Counted from the stretch's first letter, positions 33,968 to 46,000 are shown. The stretch is 64,000 nt of DNA from Thermothelomyces thermophilus ATCC 42464 (GCF_000226095.1 NC_016472.1:8308001-8372000); one strand, 5' to 3'. Notes: generated by a model from the letters alone, not told the origin. A program made the numbers and translations.

Positions 33968-36187
33968 ATGAACCGCGTCGGCAGGATGGAACAGAACTTC
34001 GAGACCCTGGGGTTCGAGAGTCTCGACAGCCTGTCTCTAACCAAGTTTTCGGAAGCTTTGAGGGAGGTCCTACCGTCCGACAAGAGTAATGACAGGATCC
34101 TGGACTACTATATAATTTGGCTCTATCGTCGTCTCATGACCGCCGATCTTTCCGCAGATAACGATTTCAGTCGTGAAATCGCGGCTTGGTATCGGTTGAT
34201 GAAGGAGACACCGCTTGCCGATCACCAGATTCTCCAAGCCTTCCACGGCTGGAAGCGCAGCCATGCCGTCGAGGACCCAGCGAGTTCCAGGCGACTTAGC
34301 ATGGCTGAGGCTGAGCTGCGCAGATTGATAACACCGGCTGCTTCCAAGCTCTCCGGTCTCGTCACAGACTCTGCAAAGTCCGAGAATTACCTGAGCCAGA
34401 TGCAGCTTGACAGTCCGAAGCTGTCCCAAGAAGAAAGTATCATTATTGAGCCGGATGATCATGGCGAGGATGACCGTAGCGACGTGGCTGTTCTTTCCTC
34501 CGATACAGTTGGAAAGAAATCTACGCCGCCTAGGGCTGAGGATAGAGACGGGCACCCCGACTTATCTTTCCTAACAGGATCGAATATGCTGCCCATGAAT
34601 GAAAAGGCCAGGCTATCTCGTAACAAGAGGGAGCCTGCAATTGGGAAGCTCGATGGCGAACCAAAGACAGTGACGGAAGACACCGTCTCGCACCCCAAGG
34701 ACAAAGGAGCCGGCGTTTCCGGTAAACCACCGGCGGGTTATATGTGCAACCGTTGCGGGCGAAAAGGTGAGCTTGATAATCGGACTGCGAATGGAATCCA
34801 GCCTAACTCCTCGCAAGGGCACTACTTTAAGAATTGCCCAACCGCTCTGGATCCCGCCTTTGACTGGAAACCGCCAAAGACATATGTGTGTCACCTGTGC
34901 AAAAGGAAAGGCCAGCACCACGTCTCCGTCTGTCCCCTGAATCTGGACCCGGCCTCCATTACGCAACAGAGGCTTAAACACGCGACAAAACCGGGCACAC
35001 TTGGAGGAACCCGCCGGGCTGACCACCAAGTCTGCTACCGTGGCGATCGTTGGCTTCCGTCAAGGAATCGCTCTCCGTCGCCTGGCCGCAAAGCCAGGAG
35101 GCACCGGGGCAATGACGCGTTACGGTCTCTGGAGAATTTTCCCCGGCTTGGGCTGTTGTCGACTCATCATTCGCGCAAACGTCAGATCTCACGTTCACCT
35201 TCGCCATGCCGGATCGCCTCGCGAAAGAAGAGTCGTTTAGCGGCTAAGGAAGTTGCGGCGAACACAGTTAGAAAGATATCAGGTGGTGAGCCGATAGGCC
35301 GCTGGAAAGACCCCGAAGAAGGGCAACTTTCGTACGAGGACGAAGACGTCGGACAAATTGCGCAACCCCCCTCTATCAAGCCAACTCTGAGATTGCTGGT
35401 AAACGAGGAGAGGGATGCCGAGGCCCCAAACATATCACTTAAAGAGAGAGGCCAGGACGAAGATCATGCTGAAAGTAAGCGACAATGGGAATACGCCGTT
35501 CTCCAAATGATCCGGGACGAGAGTCTCAAGACAGACCTTCTCCATACGAACGGCATCGAGTGCCCTCCGTTTGTGCATCACTTCAGAGGGGCGTTGTTCC
35601 TAAATAAGGAGAGCATATGGGTCAACCCAACTGTGAACAGAGCTCGGCCTTCCTCAGCGGAGTTTTACGGCACGATGGACGAGCCAAAGCAGCGAGCTGA
35701 GAGAGCCAGTTACGAGACAAAAGCCGAAGAGGCCGCCAAAGGTTCGAAGGAGACGGGCATATCCTCAGAACAAGTAACAAACCCGGACGTGATTGAACTG
35801 GAGCAAACACGCCTACCTTCCGCAGAGGAAGGGGTCGTTGTAGTGCATGACGCCGAACCTGCAGCAAGCATGGTGGCTTTCCTTAATGCAGCCAACTCGC
35901 CGATGGTTGCCGCGATGAGTCTCCGGGCCGAAAGGCTCCTGTGCAACGAGGAGGAAAAGGAGAGCGTTGAGTCAGAGGCGTCGCGAACAAGTACCGCTGA
36001 TGGAGTCTGCTCTACCGAAAAAGCTACATCTGGGGCAGGACAGGCCACCACGAGTGGTAGTTCAAGCAGAATTATGGATATTGATGATGAGGGAGCCAAA
36101 CCTTCGCCTCCATATCCTCCTATTCTCGAACCAGCAATCGAGTTGCCGTCAACTGCGGACGGGGGGCTCGCCTGCCATGCGCAATAA
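33968..36187 (+). CDS. CCHC zinc-knuckle protein of unknown role
   Basis: I model exons 33968-34766 and 34818-36187, giving 722 residues. The 51-nt intron is a multiple of three without a stop, so it is invisible as a frame break, but GTGAGC, CTAAC and CAAG mark it. Its removal joins CNRCGRKG to HYFKNC as a perfect C-x2-C-x4-H-x4-C knuckle (about residues 261-274). A second knuckle-like motif, CHLCKRKGQHHVSVC, follows within 25 residues. Paired knuckles of this look occur in RNA-processing proteins, for example next to the DWNN domain in Mpe1/RBBP6, but no DWNN domain is present. The N-terminal 120 residues are helical (FSEALREVLPSDKSNDRILD). After the knuckles comes an Arg/Ser-rich stretch with RSPSPGRK and SRSPSPCR, recalling SR proteins. 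The rest is acidic and unstructured. RNA binding is an inference. Confidence 0.8.
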   Translation: MNRVGRMEQNFETLGFESLDSLSLTKFSEALREVLPSDKSNDRILDYYIIWLYRRLMTADLSADNDFSREIAAWYRLMKETPLADHQILQAFHGWKRSHAVEDPASSRRLSMAEAELRRLITPAASKLSGLVTDSAKSENYLSQMQLDSPKLSQEESIIIEPDDHGEDDRSDVAVLSSDTVGKKSTPPRAEDRDGHPDLSFLTGSNMLPMNEKARLSRNKREPAIGKLDGEPKTVTEDTVSHPKDKGAGVSGKPPAGYMCNRCGRKGELDNRTANGIQPNSSQGHYFKNCPTALDPAFDWKPPKTYVCHLCKRKGQHHVSVCPLNLDPASITQQRLKHATKPGTLGGTRRADHQVCYRGDRWLPSRNRSPSPGRKARRHRGNDALRSLENFPRLGLLSTHHSRKRQISRSPSPCRIASRKKSRLAAKEVAANTVRKISGGEPIGRWKDPEEGQLSYEDEDVGQIAQPPSIKPTLRLLVNEERDAEAPNISLKERGQDEDHAESKRQWEYAVLQMIRDESLKTDLLHTNGIECPPFVHHFRGALFLNKESIWVNPTVNRARPSSAEFYGTMDEPKQRAERASYETKAEEAAKGSKETGISSEQVTNPDVIELEQTRLPSAEEGVVVVHDAEPAASMVAFLNAANSPMVAAMSLRAERLLCNEEEKESVESEASRTSTADGVCSTEKATSGAGQATTSGSSSRIMDIDDEGAKPSPPYPPILEPAIELPSTADGGLACHAQ

Positions 36188-37384
36188 CTCGCCTAACCTG
36201 GCCACATGATCTTCTGTCAACACTAATCTAGGTGCAGTCAACCTATATGATGTCGTCCGGGGGGCCAGGGATTATGCGGTGTCATGATATCGAGAGGCAT
36301 TACACCAATAGTCAATGTCCTACTGGCCTCCCATACATCTTTTTTTTTTTTTTTTTAACATTTGAGGGAGCTGCCATTGCCGGCCACTCCCATTTTTGGT
36401 CAGCAGACTGCTTTTTCGGACGAGCAGAGCTTAATTCATCGTGGCTTGACCAGGCACGCTCGTGCCGATTCCAGGAGCCTGTTGCTCCTCTTCCTTCTTC
36501 TTCTTTCTCCCTCACATATGTCCTCGAATGTTACTTGGGAAGCTGATGAGGAGAAAGTAGCGTTCCAGCTTGACTATGGTTATAGTCCATATGGAGTGGC
36601 GATTGCACGATTTGCTCGGGGGTATAGTGAGGATCATCAGCCGCCGACACTAACCATCGCTGTTCAATGTGCTGTGGAAATGTATGTACTGTATGTACAT
36701 ACCGAAATTTAATTACCCTGAGCAGCCATCCGGTTGCCTCAAAATGCAGGGTCGCTGCACAATACAGTGTCGTGCATTTGACTTCTCGCTAACCCCAAGT
36801 GGCTGCAGACTGCTGCGGTCGAACTTGTCTACATGGGATTACAATACTAGAACTGTCTAATTATAACCAGACCCGAAAGTATCCTTCCCTTCCCAATGCG
36901 AAGCGTGCATGCGGCACCTTGCGCACTAGTTCCTCTGTTAAAGTGCCACCCATCGTCGTCGGCGCGTATCCCGCCTCGCAATTCTGCTTTCTGTTCTTCT
37001 CGTGCCCTAGGAGCTTTATGGTCCCCAAAACACCACCAGGCGGGGAATGAGGGAGGTAGCTACCTTCAACGCGTCTCCCAGTGGTGCCTGCCTTTTTCAC
37101 GCCGGGAACAGACCAAGAACGTCTCCTCATGCCAGTCCCCCCATAGTCCCTTGCTTAGCTATGCAAGCAAAGGGTCCGGTACGCTCTACAAGGAAGGCAG
37201 TCCCCTCCTGCAGTTGATGATTGATGAAGAGTACTTGTCCGTCACCAGTATTCCTCTCCGGCATTGCCCAGCCCCTTACCGCTAAGCCCACCCCATCCAG
37301 TTGGGGGCCCCCGGGCAAGGGCATGCGGCCAACCGGAAAATTATAAGAAATAAAGGAAAGGTAGGGGTTCTTTGCCGCCGGGGC
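36188..37384. other. Intergenic between convergent genes
   Basis: This lies between the 3' ends of the zinc-knuckle gene (+) and AP-2 sigma (-). It has a T17 tract at 36340-36356. No gene was recognised. Confidence 0.5.
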
Positions 37385-38028
37385 TCACTCCAGTTTGTCC
37401 AGGTGCTCGAGACGGGTCAAGACGACCTGCTTGCTGGTCTCCTCGATCTCGCCGGCGAGGAAGACCTCGTCGAGGATGGCGTAGACCTTGTAGAAGTTGA
37501 AGACGAGGTCGAGCTCGCAGACGTTGCCGAAGAAGGCGTCGAGCACCTCGACGAAGAAGTGGATGGCCTCGAGGTAGGCGAGCTCGTTGTCGTTGGTGTC
37601 GACGCAGGCGCAGAAGAAGAGGCCGGCGTACCGGCGGTAGACGACCTTGTGGTTGCGGAACTCGACAAAGTTGGACTGGTACTTCTGATCGCGGGGCGCG
37701 ACGAGCCGGTGGATCTGTATTGGTTTTGTGTTTCATTGTTTAGTTTCCGGCCGCGGGTTCAAACATACATGTGTAAAGTAAATGTTGTCCATCTTTGGAC
37801 CGGGAGAGGGGAGGAAAGGAGAGGAGGAGCGCGGCGGGGTTAAAAAAAAAAAAAAAAAAAAAACATACCTCGCCCTTGAGCTTGATCTTTTCCTCGTCGC
37901 TGTAAGGGACGTACCACTTGGCAAGGCGGGTCTTGCCCCTGGAAAGATGTCAACAGAAAAATAACAGAAAGGGGAATTGGATGGCGAGCTACATACTGCC
38001 GGTTCTGGATGAGGATGAATGACAACAT
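37385..38028 (-). CDS. aps2: AP-2 adaptor complex sigma subunit
   Basis: Exons 38028-37997, 37938-37869 and 37714-37385 give 143 residues, the typical small-sigma length. It is part of the clathrin adaptor AP-2 at the plasma membrane, where sigma with alpha binds dileucine cargo signals. The chain starts [20 protein letters not shown] and contains [20 protein letters not shown], typical of AP-2 sigma rather than AP-1 sigma, then [20 protein letters not shown] and [19 protein letters not shown]. Introns are 58 and 154 nt. The second intron begins GTATG followed by 22 T residues. A telobox-like repeat lies 145 nt upstream of the start. Confidence 0.97.
37842..37863 (-). repeat. T22 tract next to a splice donor (A22 on + strand)
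   Basis: On the coding strand of AP-2 sigma the second intron begins GTATG and runs straight into 22 T residues. Confidence 0.85.
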
Positions 38029-38622
38029 GGCTGCGGCGCGGGGATGCCCGCGTGTCGTCCTGTTGCCGCGCTGCGCAAGAGGGGGGTTTGCTGAAGCCGC
38101 GATCTCCGGTGCCTGCAGAGTACGGGATGATGGAGGTGGGATTGGCCAGGGGAGCTGGCACGCGTATTAAAAGGGTTAGGGTTATTATCGAATTGCTGTG
38201 AACCCCTTGATGACGGGGGAGCCATCAAGGTACATACCTACATAGCGAGCTTCGGCCGCGACCAGCTAAAACAGATCATTGCCAGAGTGAACTGAAACAG
38301 AGTTAACTACGCCGAAGAGAAACAGCCTGAGAATGATTGATTGAAGCCTTGTGACCAGAGGAAATCTTGCCGCAACGCAAACTCTCCGAGTTCGGCCGCT
38401 CGTCTCTCGCAGCATTGCTTAAGTGAGCCTACCCTTGCCCCAAACGCCGCGGCCCTGCTAGCCCTCCGTCTATTCCCCTTATTCCCCTATAGGCCGATGC
38501 TATTATTAACAACAAAATAGTCAAGCGTCCTTATTTACCTGTCTAAAAGAACTCGGGAAAAGCGTTCTCATCCCCGCCAAAGATTCGCAGTCTCTTTCTT
38601 TTGAGACATCGCGTGCCTCTTA
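38029..38622. other. Intergenic, AP-2 sigma promoter
   Basis: This holds the promoter of AP-2 sigma (-) and the 3' region of the MFS gene (-). It carries the telobox-like repeat at 38173-38184. No gene was recognised. Confidence 0.5.
38173..38184 (-). promoter_or_regulatory. Telobox-like TAACCCTAACCC
   Basis: It reads GGGTTAGGGTTA on the + strand and lies 145 nt upstream of the AP-2 sigma start. This is the closest of the three telomere-like repeats to a start codon. Confidence 0.5.
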
Positions 38623-40482
38623 TTAATCCTCAGCCGCTCCCTTTCCCTCCTCCCTCAACCGTTCGCGGTACTGGCGGCGAATCGTCAAGAGCGTGATGAC
38701 GATGCCGACGCCGCAGGCGGTTAAGGTGACATAATACGCATTCTTATAGCAGTCCAGGCCATCTGGGCAGTACCGCTCGCCGTCTGGTCCCACAACGCTG
38801 TGGCTGTCGAAAACGACGCCGTAGAACAGGTTGAAAATATTGCCGGAGATGACGGGACTGAGGGTCATGAAGCCCCAGTTCTGGCTTAGGCCGTGGATGC
38901 CAAACGACTCGGCCACGATGGAGGGGAACACGCCAAAGAGGAAGCCGTAGCCGAGTCCCGACAGGCCGGAGACGAAGCCAAGGAAATGGGGGTTCGTAAC
39001 GTTGAGGGCACAGAGCTGGGCGATGCAAAAGACAAAGCAGGCGAGGACCAAGCACCAGGCGCGGTTGGCGTGCAGTCTTTTGACGAGAAAGTCGGACCCG
39101 ACACCTGGGAATGTCGTCAGCGTGGGAATGTTGCAAGAAAATAATGATATTTTTTTTTAAAAAAAAGGAAGAAAAAAATAAGAGGAGCGGCAGGGCTTAC
39201 CACTCAAGAGTCTACCACAGAAACTGCCGACCGACAAGATAGAGACATGCATCTGCTGCCGGTGAACGAGAAAGGCCTCATCGACCGAGTCATCGTAGAG
39301 CTTCCAGAGCGCTTGTACGTCGTGGCCGATGTTGCTATGCCAATGCCTTTTAGCCGGGGACAAGGGGAAAAAAAAAGAAAAGAAAAGAAAAAATCGGGGC
39401 AGGTGTAATGAGGAGGCTCACTTGATGGTCATCAATCCGATGCCGGCAAGGATACCCATGATGGAAAAGAGTTGCCAGAAGTCGAGATTGCGCAACAGAC
39501 GCCAACCACGGATATCTACACGATGGGAACGATCCATATCAACACTGTTCTGGACATAGACTTCGCCGGCCACCGAGGACGCCGTCGACTTGGACATGAG
39601 GGACGAGGCCTCGTCGGCGTCCGCGTCGTGGGATCGACCGTCAGGGGAGGGAGGGAGAGCGGCCTCGACATCAGCCGAATCGTGGGCGGGGTTGAGGAGG
39701 GGCTCCCGGGAGGGACCGGCCGTCGCGGCGGGAGTCGTGTAGGTGGTGGTGGTGGTATTGGGCGACGTACCAGGTTCTGCATCCAAGGAGTGTCGCCCGT
39801 GGCGGTGCAGTCTTGTGGTTTTGGCCTCCTCGGAGAGCGTGCGGTGCAGGTGCTGCGAGCCGGACAGGCCCGAAGTGGTCGGGAGGCTCTGGTAGGACGT
39901 GTGTGGATAAACCTTGAGGAAGAAAAAGCCGGTGAAGATCAGGGCGAAGGTGCCGGCAGCGAGCAGGGTAAGGAAGGCGCCCGTGTCACCAGGGAAGAAG
40001 ACGGCGCCGCAGAGGGAGAAGAAGAAGGCGCTCAGGCCGAAGGCGGCCAGAGGGAAGGCGGTTGCGGTGCCCCGGTGATGTGGCCAGTTCAGGGCGGACG
40101 TCTTGACGGCGGCGGCAAAGGCCATGCAGCCTCCCAGGCCGGTGAGGAAGGCGAAGAAGCACAGGGCGGGCACGGAGCCGGATGCGGTCTCGAAGGCGGT
40201 CCGGAAGGGGACGTAGCCGATACCGAGACACAGGGCGCCGGCCAGAACGGCCGGGCGGGGGCCGCGGTGGTCGACGAAGAGGCCGACGGGGACGCCCATG
40301 GAGTACATGCCCATGTTGCCGGAAAGGCCGATCAGGTTGATCTGGGTAGTGGTGAGGTGCAGCTTATCGGCGAACTGGGGCGCCCAGGCCGAGTAGACGT
40401 AATTGGTGCCGCACGCCAAAGAAATCATGACGGCGGCCACGCTCGACAGCAGTCGGGCGCGGTGTAGCTTTGCGTTCCCCAT
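38623..40482 (-). CDS. MFS transporter, nodulin-like family
   Basis: Exons 40482-39422, 39334-39201 and 39104-38623 give 558 residues; introns are 87 and 96 nt. The N-terminal half has six membrane segments with the nodulin-like signature ISLACGTNYVYSAWAPQFAD and GNMGMYSMGVPVGLFVDHRGPR. A long central loop (about residues 205-335) is Ser/Thr/His-rich and cytosolic by the usual topology. The C-terminal half starts at WRLLRNLDFWQLFSIMGIL and carries GLMTINNIG, rebuilt across the first splice, and GFLFGVFPSIVAESFGIHGL. It is related to yeast Mch1 and YMR155W and to plant NFD4-like proteins. The substrate is unknown; monocarboxylate transport is only suggested by the family name. It is divergent from the SERINC gene 980 nt away. 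Confidence 0.9.
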
Positions 40483-41461
40483 CGTGAAGGAGTCTGACTT
40501 GGGGAATGGGAGCGGGGTGGGAGCGATCAAGACGGAGAAGGCCGACTGACGGATGTGATGATGAAATATCACAGGGGAGCGATGACAGAAAGAGATGCTG
40601 AAACTATGACGAAAGAGCAGACTTCAGCCGTATCGAGGCATCCCGGCGGGGAGGTGAACGAAATGCGACCGGAGTCGCTGCACCGTGTGTCAAGACGGTG
40701 CGGAGATAAGAGCGTGCGTTACGTGCAGCCGTGCGACAGCAGCTTCATGGCGGTTGAGGATAGAGTGAGATGTGGGATAGACCCGGGGGACTCGGAGGAG
40801 GGAGGGACTGAAAGGCGATTAACGCGATGGATACCGATACCCTGTGGGTTTCAGGAGCTTTGGCGTAGGTTAGCCATGTGCCAAGTACATAGTAATCCGG
40901 TATGTAAAATTAGTGTATGTATGTATGTACTACTCCGTACGGCTCCGTATGTATGTAAATCAATTGGACGGGTTTAATTATGCAATCAGCTGGAGGAAGC
41001 TCGAATCTGAAAACGCCCCTTCGCTACGAATAGTTATCGCGTACCCGGAAGGGCCTTCCTATCCTGAACTGGCCTTCCCCGCATAGAGTCACGTGTTGTT
41101 AGAAGGGGGACCCCGTGTTGTGGCGCAGGCCGCCCATTCAAGGCACCCCTCTCTGGGCAGTTAGTGTATGTACAGAGTAGGTTGCATCGGCACTGCTGGC
41201 GTTGGCGCAACCGCCCTGCGTCATCCAACCCCGTTGTTCGACTTCATCCGACAATACTCCGTCCTTCGTACACTACACTGACGAAACCTTCCGACCTCCG
41301 TACCATCGCGGCCTCCGACCTCGACAGCGACAGCGTCACCGGATTCTGCTTAAATTCTAGACACACGACCGACGACCGTATTCCGCGTTCGCAGCTAAAG
41401 AACCCTAGATTAATCCGTAATTTACTCGGAGGCGACCCCGGCGCCATCCACAGCCGTCGCC
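40483..41461. other. Divergent promoter region, MFS and SERINC
   Basis: This is 979 nt with a TACTCCGTA at 40931-40939 amid GTATGTATGTA repeats. No gene was recognised. Confidence 0.5.
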
Positions 41462-43093
41462 ATGGGCGCTCTCCTCTCGATACCGCTGATGGCGGTTCCC
41501 AGCTTGAGCACCGTATGTTAAAATCTTTTCCCATCCCTTCAAATAGCTCTCATCTCGCAGACATTCTTGTTGCTTAGCTGACAATCTGCGCAGCTCCTAT
41601 CCTTTGGGGCCAGCTGCTGCGGCGCCGCGACCTGCTCCATGGTGTGCAGTGCATGTGGAAAATGCGGGAACAGGTTGGTGCCCCGTTGGTGCCCCTCCTC
41701 GCCGACCAAGTTCGACATCTCTATTCGAGAGGCAATCGCTAACATGGCCCGCCCGTCCAGCGTCGCGACTCGCATCGGATACGCCCTCATACTTCTGATC
41801 AACTCGATCTTATCGTGGATCATGCTCACCAAGTGGGCCATCGAGAAGCTCCAACACCTGATGCTCGACTACGTCAAGATCAAATGCGGCGACGGCGACT
41901 GTTACGGCTGGCTGGCCGTTCACCGCATCAACTTTGCCCTCGGCGTCTTCCACCTCGTGCTTGCCGGTCTCATGCTGGGCGTCCGCTCCTCCAAGGACCC
42001 GCGTGCCGCCATCCAGAACGGCTTCTGGGGTCCCAAGATCATCGCCTGGCTGGCCCTGATCGTGCTCACCTTCTTCATCCCGGACACCTTCTTCCAGTTC
42101 TGGGGCAACTACGTGGCCATGGTCTGCGCCATGCTGTTTCTGATTCTCGGCCTGATCCTGCTCGTCGACCTGGCTCACAACTGGGCCGAATACTGTCTGA
42201 GGCAGATTGAGGACAGCGACTCCAAGACCTGGCGCGTCATCCTGATCGGCTCGACACTCGGCATGTACATTGCCTCCATCGCCATGACCGTTGTGCAGTA
42301 CGTCTTCTTCGCCTCGACCGGTTGCTCCATGAACCAGGCCGCCATCACCATCAACCTCCTCCTGTGGATCATAGCTTCGGCCATCTCCGTCCACCCGACC
42401 GTCCAGGAACACAACCCGAAGGCCGGCCTCGCCCAGGCCGCCATGGTTGCCGTCTACTGCACCTACCTGACCATGTCGGCCGTGTCCATGGAGCCGGACG
42501 ACACCGAGGACCACCGCTGCAACCCGCTCATCCGCGGCCAGGGCACGCGCACCACCACCATCGTCGTCGGCGCCATCGCCACCATGATCACCGTCGCCTA
42601 CACCACCACCCGCGCCGCCACCCAGAGCCTCGGGCTCGGCTCCAGCGGCCGCGGCCACATCCGCCTCCCGGACGGCGAAGCAGACTACGAGCACGACCTG
42701 GTGACCCAGCAACCCTCGGCCCGCAAACAGATGCGCGCCGAAGCGCTCCGCCGTGCCGTCGAGGAGGGCAGCCTCCCCGCCAACGCTCTGCTGTCCGAAG
42801 ACGACGACGACGCCGACGACGAGGACAGCTCCGGCGCCCACGACGACGAGCGCTCCAGCACGCAGTACAACTACGCCGTGTTCCACGTCATCTTCTTCCT
42901 GGCTACCGCCTGGGTGGCCACGCTGCTCACCATGGACTGGGACGACAGCCGGCGGGACGCCGACTTTGCCACAGTCGGCCGCACCCTCTGGGCCAGCTGG
43001 GTCAAGATCGTCAGCTCCTGGGTGTGCTACGCCATGTATGTCTGGACGCTGATCGCGCCCGTCTTGATGCCAGACCGGTTTGACTTTGAGTAG
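41462..43093 (+). CDS. tms1: SERINC/TMS1 family membrane protein
   Basis: Exons 41462-41512, 41594-41673 and 41761-43093 give 487 residues. SERINC proteins sit in endomembranes and the plasma membrane; recent work on animal members points to lipid scrambling, and serine incorporation into lipids was the first proposal. The chain begins MGALLSIPLMAVPSLSTLLS, followed by the Cys-rich CCGAATCSMVCSACGKCGNS, then about ten membrane helices including ILSWIMLTKWAIEKL, WGNYVAMVCAMLFLILGLILLVDLAHNW and the C-terminal WVCYAMYVWTLIAPVLMPDRF. An acidic loop (LLSEDDDDADDEDSS) lies before the last two helices. The second intron (87 nt, CTAAC branch) is a multiple of three without a stop and would add 29 residues if kept. 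Splicing there restores CGNSVATRI. Confidence 0.95.
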
Positions 43094-46000
43094 CGGGTCG
43101 GGATTGATTTGCTCTGGCGGCTGTTGTTCGGACGATTTGGGCGGTTGGGTGTTGGTTTTATGGGCCATGCTTTATAACGGGGCCGGGCTGGCGCTTTGCA
43201 TTCCGTGGTTGTTTTTTCTTTTTTTCTTTGTTCATCGGTCTCCGTCAAGCCCTGTGTTGTGTTTGTGTATCGAACGTTGTTGTGTATCTGGTCGTGACGT
43301 TGCATATCCCCCTGTGTTTCACAAGGACATGCCCTTGCATTGCATATTTGGTCATGGCACGGCTGTTTTGTCTTTTTGTCTTCCTCCTGTTCATCAGCTG
43401 AAAATGTCATGGAGCAATCTATTCTTTGACCTGTTACCAAAGAGAGATACCAACAAGTTTGACTTGGCCCAGAATCTCTGTCGGATATTCTTGAATCATC
43501 AATATATGTATGAGCATGATGGTGTTTGGACATGCGGCATGCCGTGTCATATATACATACATGCCTCGTACACCCCTCCCCCCCCCCCCCCCCCTCTTGA
43601 CCTGCATGTCACTTGTTCCACTCTTGGTTGATCTCGGCACGTTTCCGAGTCGACCCGGTATGGCCGCTTGAAGCTCTCCTGTCGTGCGCTTTTCTGACCG
43701 ATAGATGGATGGGAATGTGACGGCGTTGCTTTGAGTACCACAACGGAGGGGACCTTCCTATTCTCGTTGCTATCTCGACGAGAACCGATGTAAGTGTGCT
43801 TCGTCCACAAGACATACACAGACAGGCGCGCCCGGCGCCCGGCTTGGTCTTGGAGGGCAGCAGGGATAGCGAGGGTTCGTTGAGCCGAGCATCTTGTCGC
43901 GAGCTCCGCTGTCGGTTCTGTACGGCTATCATCTCGGGCATATCCACAGTTCGAGGCCCGTAGATTCAGCAGGCCCCTTGCCGGTGCCGTAACTCCTCCG
44001 CCGTGTGGTTACCCCTCCGATCCCCTCCAAACTCCCTACCGACACATGCCCGTCGTCCTGCCTCTCCTGAAAGTCTCCTGGCTCTCCGGGCACTGGTTTA
44101 TCCGCTGTATCCTCTTACAACTCTTGGTGACCCAGCGAGCTATTCAGCATAGAACGTTACATCTATATGTCTACAGGTGCTGTGTGACTCGACACAGGGT
44201 GCTCAAGGCTGACAGGTGTCAAGAGTAGCGGTCAGGAGAAGGGGGGCGCGCAAAACGTCAGAGCATGCGATCAATGCGACGATATGGCAACTCTTCCGAG
44301 CGGGTGGTAGTTCCGGCCCGAGGAACTATCATTGCCCCGGCTTCACGCCCCGAAACACCGACTTGCCCTCTCTATCAACACACCGCGCAAGGGTAGGGTC
44401 ATGAGACTGTGACACCGTTCTCTCCCCAACAACGAGCGTGGTGTATATATCAGCTGCTGTGTCACCCTGTTTGACGGCCGAGGCTCGAGAGGGAGGCCAA
44501 CAGCAACATTTGGAGCCGAGGGAAGGTAATAATCCCTATGTCACCGACGCGGGGGGCTTTGCTTTCCTGTCAAAGAAGGGGGATGGTTGTGACGGCCGGA
44601 ACGGGCCCTGTTGTACCTGGTACGACGTCCACGGTGGCACAGGAGACCGGGATCAGGGCCGAGTGGTGGTATGAAGGCTGAGGCCAGTCCTTGCGGAGGG
44701 AAATTGGCTTTTCGTGGGGTGATGGCTCCCCTCGACGACCGGTCGCACGATGCTGAGAAGCGCGTGGCAAACACAAACAGAGGGCTCTAGTTGCCAACGA
44801 GTCGACGGCTAGGTGCATGTAGAATAGAGCCGTGACAGCCAGCGCATTCACCAACCTTTCTGTCTCTGACCGGGTTCAGGGCGATGCATCTTTGGGTGCC
44901 CCATCTTAAACCTTCAGGCCAAAAAGTGCGATTGGACGACCTTTGGCATACGGCGAGGCAACAGGGAAAGAAAAAGAAGATGGACAGAAACCGACAAGAT
45001 CGGTGTGCCATGGCATACTCATGATGACTGAAGAGGATAGTGAGCTATTAATAGCCTCGAGCGCGGTAGGTATGTACCATCACTTGACAACCCCTATCCC
45101 CATCTTGCAGGGCGATGTCCCAGGAAGGTTGACAGCGGGTATCGTGAGGTCGGAGAATCAGACCACAGAACCTGTGCTGCCATCCGACAGGGGTGTGTCA
45201 TCGAGGGGAAGGAGGACCTCCGACCGCTATCTGCATAAGCAAACGGACCGCCTTGGGACCACGACGCGACGGCCGCGATATGACCGGTCAAGAGGACAAC
45301 CCTTCGCCGCAGGTAGATGACGCATGTGGTGCAGTCAATCAATCCGCAGCTTCTTCACGCCTGTCTTTGCGGAGCAAACATGGTCGTGGGGGCTTCGGCC
45401 GGAGCTAGATCAGGGGGAGGGGGGGGATATCTGAGGGCCAAAACCGAGAGGCAGAGTGTGGTTGTACATACAGCTGCCGGTGGGACTGGCTTGATGGAGA
45501 GGAGTCATCGGGCCCGGGAACCTGGCGAATGGCGTCAGGACGTGAGGCGAGACCATTTGTGCGGCATGGGGGACGAAACGCTGGCTGTGGTGCTCTAGTT
45601 AGAGCCTGCTGGAAACGTTGCCTCTGGTCCCTGCCAGCGACGGCGTACCGCTGGGGGAGGCTACCGGGGCAACAAACAACTGCAGCAGCGAGGACGAGCT
45701 GTCGAAAAAAAGGAGGCGATAGACGGCACCTTCATCATGAGATCGCCGACAGCTGACCGGCTTCGTGGGTGCCACGGTGGCCGACAAGGGGCGGCAAGAA
45801 TCGGATAGTCAACGTTGAAGCCCCGTTTCAGGCAGTAATGACGCTATCGATGGTAGGTATACTGTACAGCAGCATGGAGCAGCCAGGGCAAGCAGCATCC
45901 CCCCCCCTTTTGACATGTTTCGGAGACATGGCAATGCGGTTGACCCGCACGCAGGTCAACCGCGCTCTGAGAACGTGAATGGTATATAGACCAGGTATAC

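Noticed and set aside
39472-40467. A 331-codon open frame on the + strand opposite the MFS transporter
   Set aside because: It is antisense to a conserved transporter, Gly/Glu-rich, with no domain.
41810-43168. A 452-codon open frame on the minus strand opposite the SERINC gene
   Set aside because: It mirrors a well-supported gene in GC-rich DNA, has a Gly/Val/Asp-biased composition and no recognisable domain.
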